A stretch of DNA of 64,000 nt from Amoeboaphelidium protococcarum (lineage: Eukaryota; Aphelidiomycota; Aphelidea), in NCBI GenBank assembly GCA_023515745.1, contig JALECJ010000020.1:1798001-1862000 (forward strand), in the 5' to 3' direction. The position numbers were made by a program, and so were the translations under genes. Shown here in pieces: positions 45,276 to 61,100 of the stretch. Below the pieces are notes generated by a model. The model did not search any database, was not told where the DNA came from, and was given only the letters and a program-made list of their open reading frames with translations. Position 1 is the stretch's first letter; every line of letters starts with the position of its first letter.

Positions 45276-48200
45276 ATGCTCTCACGTTAGTCTGTGGAGG
45301 GCGTGATTGCCAAAGACAATATTCATGTTTTAGTGAGAATCAAGCCGCCTGTGGAGTCGAGTGATGATGATACCGGTTTCTGCTCTGTGGCTAGAGATTA
45401 GAATGCAGTCTTGGTAATTTAGAATTAACTATATGCTTTTGACAAAGTGATACAGTCTCGGTATTCAGATCAGTCTCAGCTGGAGGTATTCGATTTCATT
45501 GCACGGCCACTTTTGGATAATTGTCTTGATGGTTACAATGCCACTATATTTGCGTATGGCTAAACGTCTTCTGGTAAGACTTATACTATGCAGGGAAGTG
45601 ACGATAATCCTGGTATTATTCCTCTGTCTCTGGATTACTTGTTCAGACGTATTTAATAGTAAGTGCAGTAACTGGAATAAGGAGAGAGTATCACTTGGTA
45701 GGTTAGATGTTCCTTTGTTGAAATTTATAATGAACAAGTGTACGATTTATTATCTGATGAGCAATCTCAATCACTCCAAATAAGATAAGATTTAAAGCGT
45801 GGTGTATATGTGGAAGGGGCAATAATTGAGTTGGTTCAGACCGCTGCAGATGCTCTCCGTATATTTGACATTGGTGTATCGAGGCGTAAAATTGCTGCAA
45901 CTTCGCTCAATCGGGAATCTAGTAGATCTCATGTTATATTCACAGTCTATGTTCAGAGTAAGGTTCTAGTCAATGGTGTGTATGATGTTAAAGTTAGTAA
46001 ATGTCATTTCACTGATCTTGCGGGCTCAGAGAGACAAGGTAAAGCTGACACGTCTGGTTAGAGATTGAAAGAGGCTGGTAACATTAATAAGTCTCTACTT
46101 GCCCTGGGTAATGTTATCAATGCACTGGCCGACAATTCTTTATCTACTACTACTGCTAACGCTACTTAGAATATGATTGATAATACGTCGGATGGTGGAT
46201 TGAATTGTGTGCGCAAAAGTAAATTTGTTCAATATCGTGATTCTAAACTCACATTTTTGCTTAAAGATTCCTTGGGTGGTAATGCTCTGTGTCGTATTGT
46301 CGCTTGTGTAGTTGGTCATGATAAAGAGTTGCATTTGGCAGAGACTTTAAGTACTTTGAGATTCGCTGATAGAGCAAAGATGATCAAAAGTTTTGCGACT
46401 ATGAATCAAGAATTTGTTGGAGATGTAACTTCACTGGTTGATGAGATTTCCAGGCTGAAGCATGAAGTTTTAATGTTGAAAAGTCACTAAATATAGCAAT
46501 TTGGTCATTCATCTTTGTAATAGTTAGTGGTTCAAGATAGTTCTTTGTTGGAGAGCGGTAATGATGTTGATAGAAGAGATGATTAAATTGCTGAGTGGGC
46601 TCTGAATGATTAGAGATAATTGAGACTTGAGAAGGAGTAGTTACAGCAGTAGTTGTCTTAACAAGAGTAACTGATTGAGTCTTTGGACCGTAAATTGTAA
46701 AATGAAAAAATGATTGTAAAGTTGAAGGATTCTGTAATAGGAAAGTTGAAATCTGATTAATATTCCTCGGTTGAAATTGAATTAATTAAAGAGATTGATC
46801 ACCTTAAGCAAGAGTTGTAGAGTAATCCTGCTGTGATACGTTTCGCCTCGGATAATCTTAGGCTGAGGTAGGAAGTTGAGAGATATGAGCAAGTGATGCC
46901 TGAAATTAACAGAGTTGAGCAGTTGCAATTTGAGAGTAAAAAGATTCAGTACGCTCTATCGGACCGTCTGCTGGAGTTGGAACGAGAGAATAAGTTGATG
47001 AAATAAGATGCAGAATAGAATCTTACTTAACAACATCCAGAGCTGTTGGAAAAGCTTTAAAGTCTGATATAAAAATATCATCAAGTTTCTGAAGAGAAAG
47101 CTGTCTTGTAGAAGGAGTATGATGGCCTGTTTGATCAACTCGCTGTGACTAAAAGTGAGTATTCTTAATTGCAGAAGGACGCCTTGAATTCTGAATAACA
47201 ATGGAACGAACGTGAAAATTAATTGAAAGAGGATAACGAATAGTTGCGTATCTAGGCGGAGAAGCTAGTCTAATAGCTTACATCTCTTGAGTCTAATCAG
47301 CTCTCACGATAATCTGAGTATGAGAGGTAATTGTCTGAGCTTTAGAGCTAATTAAGTAATTCACAGGATGAATTGAGTAGCAAAGATTAACAAGTTCAGT
47401 AATTGAAGAATGAGTTGGAATCAGTGTAGAGAGTCATGGAGCAAGTTCAAGAGAAGGAGAGGTATTTAGATGCGGCAGTAGAGAAATTGTAGATAGAGCT
47501 AGAATCGAAAGATTTTGAAATTGATAATCTGAGATAAGATTTAGAGATTGCCGTGGATGGAAAGACTTAGATCGAGAGTTAATTTTCTGCTTAAGTTGAA
47601 GTTCTCCAGCATAAGTACGATGAATAGTTGAAATTATGCGTTATTCAGTACAAGACTTAGGTTGATGAACTTTAGTAATAAAACCGAGAGCTGCATCGAC
47701 ACATTGAATTGATTAAAGCCAGTAGCAAAGATTCAGACTCAAAGCAGCTTCACAAGTTGTAGTCTGAATTGAGATTGAAGGAGGAGGCTCTTAGTTTGCA
47801 AGGCAGAGAGTTGGAGTAATCAGCCGCTGATTGTGCTCAGTTGCGTTCTTAGATTGTTAATTTGAATGATAGCGTCAGTGAACTTTAGTAGTAATAATCG
47901 GAATTAAGGATGTCTCATTAGAACGAGTTGATGTAGCATAAGACTAAATTAGATGAGATGGAGCTGATGCTTTAGGAAACGATTAAGAAATATGACAATT
48001 AAAGCGCTTAATTGGCAGAATTTGGGTAACTGATTGATAAGGCCAATTAGTTGAAGGCAGTGCCTAATGGCGAGTAGAGTTTAAGCGATAAATTGAAACA
48101 ATTGCTTGATCACCATTCAAAACTGGAAGAGGAGAATGACAAACTGGTTAAGCATAACAATGTAAAGCAAAAGCTCTAGTATCATCTGCAGATAAAGTAG

Positions 48201-48287
48201 GAGAATAACGATTTGAAGGTTGAGAATATGAAGCTGGTATAGGAGAACGATAAACTCATAAGGAAATTAAAAGAGCTGAGTCTATGA
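45276..48287 (+). CDS. Kinesin with N-terminal motor, kinesin-12 (KIF15)-like
   Basis: Single exon, 1003 codons, ATG 45276, TGA 48285. Motor domain about 10-380: FAYGQTSSGKT (P-loop, about 92-102; its invariant Gln is TAA at 45561), switch [11 protein letters not shown], switch [12 protein letters not shown], and [50 protein letters not shown]. After the neck comes [22 protein letters not shown], close to the NEDTQGN...EI-x-RLK neck of KIF15/kinesin-12. The last 600 residues are an almost unbroken coiled coil with very many TAA/TAG Gln codons. Kinesin-12 works in spindle bipolarity; CENP-E (kinesin-7) is the main alternative. Plus-end directed by motor position. Confidence 0.9.
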
Positions 48288-48393
48288 CTTTTGATGATCA
48301 TCTAAACTGCAAATAAAGTGCGTGTATCACGATAAAAGCTATAATGTCAGAACATGCATTATACATATTTTTTCTTTTTCACCTTTGATAATA

Positions 48394-49327
48394 TCAAGCT
48401 GAATTCTTCCAGTAATTGTAAAACTTGTCGCCATATTTGGCAGCATCTTCTCCCTTTCTGTCCAATTCGGTGATCTGCTGAGTCTTACCATCACGGCCAC
48501 GACGACCAGCAGCACTGGAGGCAGCCACCTTAAAATCTTCACGGAGCAAACTCTCAACCACGGTCAATAGAGGAGAATCGAAAGATTGGCGCGCATTCTA
48601 TTTCAAAAACTAAGTCTCATACTACTGCATGACATCAGAAAACTGGTACGTCTTGATTATAGTACCACTTCTTATGTGCGCAATATGAGTAGGCCAATCT
48701 CCCAGACCATCAAAGATATGAGTAGCATAGATTACTGTGGCTTAATTACAATCATTCTTGAGGTAATCCAACAGATTTCTACGTACAATAACGTCCAGAT
48801 CCACAGTGACTTCATCTTGCAACAGAACCTGGAATGGTTTCAGCAATCCCATCAGAATCTACACTCTGCGGCGTTCACCATCAGAAATCTCGTTCATGTG
48901 CCACTCAACATTAACATCCAGAATCTTTATCAACTTCTGAACACGGTCTCCATAACGCTCACTGCCCATAGACTTAAGTAGAGACGAGACCACGACATCG
49001 CCATGCACAATTGGATTCTAAATGAACTCTGCGCCCAAATACTGCACCTCGTCCGGAGTGTCACTATATGCATCGCGCCCCATCACCTGAACCTTGGCAT
49101 GAACCAGCCTCTTGCCAGCGAGAACTCTAAGCAGCGTTGACTTACCAGCTCTACACAAAAAAGGTATGATCAACGAATTTAAAAGACAATAGGTGAAAAT
49201 CTTACCCGTTGGCACCAACTAAAAGACATCGCGCACCGTACGGCAAGTGCAGATTGACATTGTCCAACACCTTGGGACCACCATAAGAATAGGACAAGTT
49301 CTCCACTGTAATCGCTTCCTTCTCCAT
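48394..49327 (-). CDS. CAF16: Caf16-like soluble ABC ATPase
   Basis: Two exons, 49206-49327 and 48394-49150, around a 55-nt intron (GTAAGA...GTGTAG) that splits the Walker A motif, [16 protein letters not shown]. 292 aa. Signature region [16 protein letters not shown], Walker [14 protein letters not shown], and [13 protein letters not shown] (H-loop). The DEVTVDLDV phrase is specific for the Caf16/ABCI subgroup: single-domain, no membrane spans. Yeast Caf16 is linked to the CCR4-NOT complex and transcription. The C-terminal [17 protein letters not shown] is disordered. Short spacing to the convergent kinesin (106 bp). Confidence 0.92.
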
Positions 49328-49605
49328 TAAGTTTAATAGAAATATTTCAATATGAAGAGTTGATGAATTCGTGACGTAATGTGGAATGAAACTAGGAGGG
49401 AATTGGGAAATGATGATGATGTTGAAGATGCGACGAAAGCTTAAAACAGAATAGCGAACGAGCGTTATGCGTTTCAGCCACGCAAGGTTACGTCATTCAA
49501 TAAATCAATAGAAAGGAAAGGAACCAATAAATAGGGTCAGTATACTTTGGCCAAAGTCCATGAAGAAAAATGATAATACATAAGAGAATATATATTGCAA
49601 TAAGA

Positions 49606-50622
<1,017 letters not shown>

Positions 50623-50793
50623 TTTTAAATTTTGATATAATCTGTATTATAAAAGTATCAAATCGTGATGAAGTAGATAAGTGTAGATCAAAGTTGAAAA
50701 ATCCAAATTTGAGTTTGACCATTTTTCACAGTTTAGATCAAAAGCTTGCCTTATTATTGCACTTTGGTAATAGTACATAAAGATATTAATAAT

Positions 50794-53292
50794 ATGAGTG
50801 GGTAATAGTTTAATGTTGTTGTCGATGATAAATGTGCAGATGATAGAATTTATATATCCACGCTTGACATGAACAGACAAAAGTATGCAGTTCTATAACC
50901 TTTACTGTTGAATGAGAAATTGGTTCTCACAGCTTGGCCTGACGCGTCACTGGCCAGTAATACGGTCAAGATTGGTTAGTTGAGCGCTGAGAATTTGGAT
51001 ATTATGGATAGTGCTAGTAATAACACCTTCATCCGTGTATTTAAGTGTGATGATTATGTATTTCATCGTGTTAAGAAGGTGATAATCGTGCCATTATAAA
51101 GTGTCAGGATAAAGAAGGACGTCCTTTTGCATTTGGTAAAGAATCACTTATTATAGGCGCAATACTGTATGCAGAAGTAGAATATCGCTATCAAGTACTT
51201 GAATGACAGTATAAAGCTGAGTGTGAAATGTCAACTCAATTTAGAGTCAACTCACGTGCCATCGCTCATATCTAAAGATTTATCCTCCTTGCAGTCTATC
51301 ACTTCTGTAGGAGTGGTGTGTCAAGATACAATATTCACTGTAAAGTCTCACAATAATAATAATAGTGCTCATACACAATCTGGATCTTCCAACACGCCAA
51401 TGATTGCTGGTATGAAAAGTTAATTGAAGTTGGTGCGTGATATGATTGAACTTCCGCTTACACGGCCTGATCTCTATGCCAAGTACAATATTAAGCCTGT
51501 TAAAGGAATTTTGTTGTATGGTCAGGCAGGTACGGGAAAGACGTTGATGGTTAGATATTTGGCTAGAGAGTTGAACCTAAGATTGACAGTGATTAATGGT
51601 GCTGAGGTGGCGAGTCAGTACCATGGCGAGTCTGAGAAAAAGTTGAGGGATATTTGGCAATAGGCGCGTGATGATGCGTCTTCTTAGGATTTGGATGAAG
51701 ACTGGTCGGATAGTGATGATTAATGTGCTGATATCAATACTCGTAGAAGCAGCATACTGTTTATAGATGAGATTGATGCTCTATTTCCTAGGCGTGACAC
51801 TTCGCAGAGTGAGACTGAGAAGCGCTTGGTGGCCACAATGTTGACCCTTATGGACGGTATGGAGTAAAGTTTCAGTTAAATTGATGGTTCAAATACTAAT
51901 ACTAACTTGGTCAATAAAGGTCATATGATTGTTATCGGTGCCACTAATAGGCCGAATGCTCTGGATCCTGCACTAAGGAGAACTGGCCGTTTTGATAAGG
52001 AGATTGAGATTGGAGTTCCCTCATCAGATGAACGATTGGAGATATTTGATTTCTACTTATCCAAGATTCCACACAACTTATCGCGAGAATAGATTATAAG
52101 TATTGCTGATTCCAGTCATGGATATGTTGGTGCTGATATTGCTGGTCTCTGTCGTGAGGCTTCCCTTCTAGCGATGGAGCGCGTCATTGGTAGTTCAGGC
52201 GGTCATGTTAGATCTGATTCTCTTTTGAAGTCCGTGGCCGATGAATAGTGTGATAGATTAGTTGATAATATCAAGAGTCTTCAATTAGACAGCGCTCAGA
52301 CTGATGACCATTTGGTTTAATATCAAGACTTTCTACATGCCAAGACGCTGATTAAACCATCGGCGATGCGTGAGATATCTTTAGAGATCCCTAAAGTACA
52401 CTGGAGCGATATTGGTGGCCTTGAAAATGTTAAGCGGAGACTGAAAGAATCTGTGGAGTGGCCCATTCAGAATCCTCAAGTATTCAAGTAGCTCGGTATT
52501 GAACCACCCAAAGGAGTCCTCCTATATGGACCTTCAGGCTGTAGTAAAACTCTACTTGCAAAGGCTATAGCTACAGAGTCTGGTCTCAATTTCTATGCAA
52601 TCAAAGGATCGGAGCTATTCAGCAAATGGGTCGGTGAGAGTGAGAAGGCCGTGAGGGAAGTGTTCAGAAAAGCTAAAGCATCCAGTCCGTCCATTGTATT
52701 CTTTGATGAGATTGATGCGGTCGCTGTAAAGAGGAGCGGATTTGGTAGTTCTCCATCAAGTAGTAATAGTAATGGAAGCTCCGTGGGTGATCGCGTATTG
52801 ATCCAACTTCTCAATGAGATGGACGGCGTAGAGATGTTGAGTAATGTCATCATTATCGCTGCCACAAATAGGCCGGATATATTGGATCCTGCGCTTCTTC
52901 GTCCAGGCAGACTGGATCGTCTGTTGTATATTCCACCACCTGATAAGGAGGCTCGACTGGCAATAATTAGGATTCGTACTGCGAAAATGCCACTCGCTGA
53001 CGATGTGGCTATGGACGTGTTAGCTGAGAGAACCAATGGTATGAGCGGAGCTGAGATTGTGGCTTTGTGTAGAGAAGCTGCTATGGATGCTCTATCTCAA
53101 GTTTATCACCATTCTCAATAATCTGAAAGTAATGCTTCCGATAGAGTGTAGACGCGTTCAGATGGTCCTGATATTACTGTTAAAGTATCAATGGACAACT
53201 TTGATTAGGCGTTCAGAGTTGTGCGTCCAAGAATCACATAAGCAATGTTGGATCAGTATGAGAGATTTGCTTAGTCGCTAAATAACAGTTGA
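50794..53292 (+). CDS. AFG2: AFG2/Drg1/SPATA5 type II AAA ATPase
   Basis: Single exon, 832 codons, ATG 50794, TGA 53290. N-domain 1-205, then two AAA modules. D1: GQAGTGKT (about 242), [15 protein letters not shown] (about 322), [22 protein letters not shown]2: [19 protein letters not shown] (about 578), [14 protein letters not shown] (about 635), [21 protein letters not shown]. The GCSKT variant of Walker A in D2 separates AFG2/SPATA5 from Cdc48/p97, which has GCGKT. AFG2 strips Rlp24 from pre-60S particles in the cytoplasm. Insertions rich in Asp/Ser sit before the D1 Walker B. Both Walker A and B are intact. Confidence 0.94.
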
Positions 53293-53399
53293 GTATTGAT
53301 TAAGTTGTGCCGGCGTCATAATTCACAGTATCTGTTTAAAATAAGAGTCAAATAAATCAACAATAGACTTGGAATTATATTAAAAATTCAACATCGTAA

Positions 53400-55817
<2,418 letters not shown>

Positions 55818-56764
55818 TGTATGGGATGTATTATTAAAAGCCAAAAGATCAAAAAGTCTCTATATGTGCAGATCTTACTCTATGAAGCAATAAATTAACA
55901 GATGAACTTTTTATTCAGCAGCAGCAATTCTGAGAATATCAATAATCCAACAGAGTATAGACTGCAAATTATTATTATTCCAACAGCACAAACTAAGAGG
56001 GATTGCAACAGAAATCGAATTTACTTGAAAGACGAACGGACGGCTGTTTCGTTGTTAGAAAAGAATCGTCGCTTGTTTGGTGGTTGTCTGTGCCATGTCT
56101 CTCGCTCTAAGTGAGAGAGGAAGCGATCGCTCTCTCTATCGCAAGTCGTCGCCTTGAGAAAAACAGCAGAACGATCGAAATATGATATTGCGGCGCGCTA
56201 TTTGGAGTTAAGGCGTCATTACTGGGAAAACTTTGCTGTAACAATGTCCAACTTATTAAATGGCTACGAACAATCGGATTAAAGAGTTAAACTACATACA
56301 TCGGGCTTTGTTATCTGATTCTCTACTCTAGTTATACGAGAATTTTTAACCCACACTAGAAAGCGGTTCTTAATCAATCTCGTAAATGCATGATATTTGC
56401 TTTGAGATCATGGGTAGGAAATCAGCGATTGTGTCTTTTAAGTGAAACGCCCCTCCTCGATTGATTAAAGTCTTAACACAATAACAGAATGTGAAATCTT
56501 TTAACATTCATTCAGTTGTGTGGGAGGGACTTTTCAGCTTGCTGATAGGAAAAGTTACCGCGCGGTAAGCTCATACACACATACACAACAGAATTGCGTT
56601 ACATGATAATCGGTGCATTGACGGGGTTACATCGCTTTCCGCCTCTCGGGAGGGACAATGCCACGTGGATAGATATTCCATGAATTAAATAAATTGTTCC
56701 CTCATCTTTGGCAACTACAAAAATAATAATCTATAAATTGCGAAATTTATTATAAAAAGTAAAG
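55818..56764. promoter_or_regulatory. Longest intergenic stretch (947 bp), divergent promoters
   Basis: Lies between PAK (minus) and a secreted-protein gene (plus). It holds a CT/GA-rich patch with a GCGATCGC palindrome at 56122-56129 (56095-56150), GCGCGGTAAGC near 56560, and several TATA-like runs, one of them (TATAAAAAG) about 15 bp before the ATG at 56765. A short open frame at 55902-56114 has no motif. I found no tRNA or repeat. Confidence 0.45.
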
Positions 56765-58000
56765 ATGAATGTAGTGATATATTACGCGTTAATGATGATA
56801 CCCATCACATGGTCTATGGTTAAAGTTTAATCTGCTGGCACTGAATAATCTACAACTCCAATGGTATGTGATATTAATGATGATCCTTAATGCGCTGCGT
56901 CAAGTACGTTTGATAAATTTCCCGAGTTTTCTGAGCATTAACAAATGAAAATTCTAGAATATTCAGGTAATCATCAAGCTTTTGCTGTGAGCCACTCTGC
57001 TTGGAATCACTTACGCGCCAAGTCTGACTAGGATTTGATGGTGAAAGCGCGTGAAGCTGATCGTTTACATTTGATTATGAAGCAATGGTTACTCCAAGGT
57101 AAAGAAAATCTCGCTCACTAGCTGTAAGGTGAATATATAACAGAGTAATCTGACTCTAGATTCGCGGGAATTGTCTGTGGATATGCGGATAAGGAACATT
57201 ATTTAATCAATTGGGCTAATGCTGTAATGATTTAAGATAACAATTAGCAGTAGACTATACCAGATAATTTACTGCAGTCGTGTATCAAGTCTGCCCTGCT
57301 ACAGTAGAACTAGCCTACACTTGATTGGGCACTCTCAATGTAGCTTTCGAGTTCTATTCAAGCCAATGCTATAGCTGAAGCTATGCATGAGGGCGGACTT
57401 TCTGCTTTTGATTTTATCGTTGGTGTGGAAAATGTTGATGATGATGCATGGCGATCTGTATGGGAATTAGTGCCCTAGAGATTATGTGAATTGGGAGATA
57501 GTGTGACTTTGCAAATGGTTTTAGATTATGAGAATTTCCCTAAAGTAAATGGCTAATTATCCTCATAGGTGGTTTCAACTATCTGGTAGATTTCGTTTTC
57601 AAGACTGGACCCGAAGCTTTGGAGGTTTGTGATGAGTCGTCGTGATTTACTGGTGCTGCATCTTGTGTTCCTTAGTGTTAAGGGTATCATGCTTTAGTCT
57701 ACGTATAGTCTTATTTAAAGGGGGCAGAATAATGGCTATCTACCGGCCGCGTTCAGGTAACGAATGATCAAAATGGCTATCCAGAATCAAAATCCAGAGT
57801 CTATTGCATATCTTGCTAATTGCCCAATTAAATGGTATGATGAATTAATGGCGTTTTTGCAGCCAGAAATTAAATTTCGACAACGATTTAGTAAAAAGGA
57901 TTCGGCTGAACGCCGTAATTTGGCTGGATTTATCGAAATTTAGCCTGTTCAGCCCGAGTGGGAGCAGTTTTGTCAAGATTATAGACCATTGCCTCAATGA
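56765..58000 (+). CDS. Secreted helical-repeat protein, family not recognised
   Basis: ATG 56765, TGA 57998, 411 codons. The N-terminus MNVVIYYALMMIPITWSMVKVQSAG has a signal-peptide pattern. The mature protein is helical, with roughly 30-residue units that pair two amphipathic helices (for example LQSCIKSALLQQNQPTLDWAL; AFRQRMIKMAIQNQNPESIAYL). These recall ankyrin-like effector repeats, but without the TPLH core. Four Cys are widely spaced (residues 35, 43, 139 and 178 or so). The gene is single-exon, with in-frame TAA/TAG. A secreted helical-repeat protein would suit host interaction in a parasite, but that is inference. Confidence 0.55.
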
Positions 58001-58102
58001 TAGCAACGTAAATACTTTTGATTAGCCGGAAGTATATATTAGATTATAAAGTAAATACCATAATTGTTCATACTTATCATGAAATTGACAACCGATGATA
58101 TA

Positions 58103-61100
58103 TCACTTTAAATCAACACTCTGTCTAAAGTACGAGTGGACAACTACAGAAATCTTTTGCATAAAGAGACTGACAGGGATCGACACGTCATCACCTTTTT
58201 CACAGCGAGTCTGTAAAGCAACAGCCAGATCGAAAAGCTTTGGAATATACTTTTTAATCTACTGATGTTGAGTGCTACTACCTTCAGCAAACTCATGCCA
58301 AGACAAATGAACAACTTAATACCAAATAATACAGACAACATTTCTCCAATTGTTAATATCGCGGACATGCTTTTACAGATCCGCATGAAAATCAATGTAC
58401 CGCTTTGATATCAGCAAACATTATTACACAGCGTCATCGAAGTGAGAACCAGATTTAGAAAAACTATCGCCCAGATATCTATAAGAGTTAAAGACAGCGC
58501 AGATGTAAAGACTCAGTGATATGGTCTCCTGCTTAACCAAGTCTGGCATCTTTAAAACCACCCCACTCGTTTTTAAAGCCAAACGCAACTCATAATCTTC
58601 ATTGAACCTCTTAGCAAACCGAAATGATGTAGTAATCTACGAAAGCCAACGGTGTTAAAATTACTCAGGCATCATGGCGAAGCATTCAGAAGGAATCAAC
58701 TTTGTCTAATCACCAACCAAGGACTTTAGAGGTTTGCCTCCAAGAATGTTCATTATAGGATCATCAATCTTAAACATCAAGTCTTTCATCATTGATAATA
58801 CCATGAGATGAACCGCGCATTTCATTATAGCTTTGTTGATGTTGATGGATGAGATGATTTGTGCTTCATTCTCAGCCTCAACATCAGTAAACTTTACGCT
58901 ACTAATACCACCACCAGAGATGCTCTACTTGGGATATTGAAACAGATCGTGCGGAAGAGTCTTTATAAAAAGCTGTTCCAGCCCGCCAGTGACACTTTCC
59001 CAGCAGCCATTATCATATTATTTGAAATTTTGCACAATGATAGAGCTGAATCCCAACACGGCAGACTGCGCAAGAGAGTCAGAATCACGATCCAGTAGCT
59101 ATGTGAGGCAGGTGATAACGTAGGAAAAAAGTTGCTCATTTCCTCTGAGCACATCAAAGTTGAGCTTACACAACTCCAACAATCTTCTGATACAGTGAGA
59201 GTATAAGCTATCCAAAGAACTATCCGGCTAACTGGGAGTTCCCTCTTGCAGATTCAAAATCGGTGATACAACCTTTTTTAATAAAATTAACCACTGGCCA
59301 TCGGCAGCATTGAACAATGTTATCACACTTTTCAGCTTGTCAAACAGCATATCCATCACTTTAAGTCGCATCTCCTAATTCTGAGACTCTTAAATAATGT
59401 TGGTAAATCCAGAAAACAGAGGAATCCATTTAAAATGCAAATCATCATCACTGATATGCGTCAGTCCAGATTTCTTGTGAAGGTCGCCAAGTCTACTTAT
59501 AGATTCCACCAGCAGATTAAGCACCTCATTAAAGATCAAGCGATGATCGTCGACGTCTTTTACAGTGCTGGCGGCAGAACTTTCCCCGTTTTGGCTCTCA
59601 AATCTTTACACAAACGATACAACACATTACACGTAATCAACCAAATACTCATCAACGACGCCAGTATGATTTCTCACGATCTCTTACAACAACCCAAAAG
59701 CTTTTCGTATGATTTAAATATCACTATCCGTCTACTATGTTGAAATCGAAATCACTACAAATATCGATTTCCACCCAGATTAGATCGATTTCTAGCGAGC
59801 CATGATAATCTGCGACAATGATTAGAAAATCATCTCTTTAGCAGCGACGTGTTTGCTATTTCTCATAATATTCTCAAACGGCCTCAATGCTTCACAATGA
59901 CCATCAAACTTCGACAACTCGGTACGATCCAAGTACTTCAAATTGAGCTGACGGAGTGCATCGATAGCCTGAATCGCAATGTCCACATTAGAATGACAAC
60001 CGGCGCCACTAAAGTACAAAGTCAATACCTTCCATATTTATGACCACTCTAATCTGATTCTGTTCATATTGTAATGAGAAATCTCTACAACTTTCTGCAA
60101 CAAATACAACCGGCCTTCATTGTTCATCTCATACTACGATACTTGACAGATTGCTTCATAAAATTTCATCACAGACTATCCGCTTAGTCGAGCGGTGAGA
60201 GCAAACAGCTTGTCGATACTAATCATTGTCTCTTGTGACTTGAATCTGACCACAACAGACTTTAAGGAAGGGCGTCTCTTTAGCATATCGTCAACTTTAA
60301 GAATTGGAGATTGAGATTAAATATCAGAACTCTTTTTGCCAGGTAATGGGGTTACTACAGCAGCCTTCTAACCACTTCCATCCCCAATAAGCTGGAGCAG
60401 ATCCAACAAACTTAATACAGATAAAACGCGGCTCCAACAGTCTGCAAGGAAATTCCCAAATTTGAAACTAATCTAAAGCATAGCTTTAAACGCAACAAAA
60501 GTCTTCATCTACAATGAACCACCATTTACTATGGCCATTTTACACAGGCATTGTACGAGAGAATTCACTTCTTCCTAAAGATCCATCAAGCAGGCGGATT
60601 CTACACCCAAACAAAGAGACTGTAAACACAAGAGAACAATGTCTTGATTTTCGTCTCCAACTGCGGACTGCAAATTACTAATATCAAAGTCGATACTAAC
60701 ACTACTAATGACAGAGCATTCAGCAAACGCACGCTCAAGAACTTGGAGAACTGGCTTAAAAGCAACCAAGAACATTGATTTAGCGTAATCAACATGAGTT
60801 GCATTCTTAAACTTAGGAACAATGCGCTCCTAACCTTTTTTAAGCAAATTAATAGACTTTTAGCGATTGGAAGCAAAATCTTACCGAGAGGACTCAACTC
60901 TATCTTAACCCCCAGCCGGAGACACCTTGTCTTTACCATTCGTGCCACCACTACCGCCACCGAACAAAAATCCGATTGCTGTCATCTTTTTAATCTCACG
61001 CTACACCTTCTCCTCCTCAAGGACAATTTCATTGGAAGAAATCTGCTCAAAAATTTGGCGCATAAAATCTTCAGGCAGATCACTAGCATCATTAATGCCT

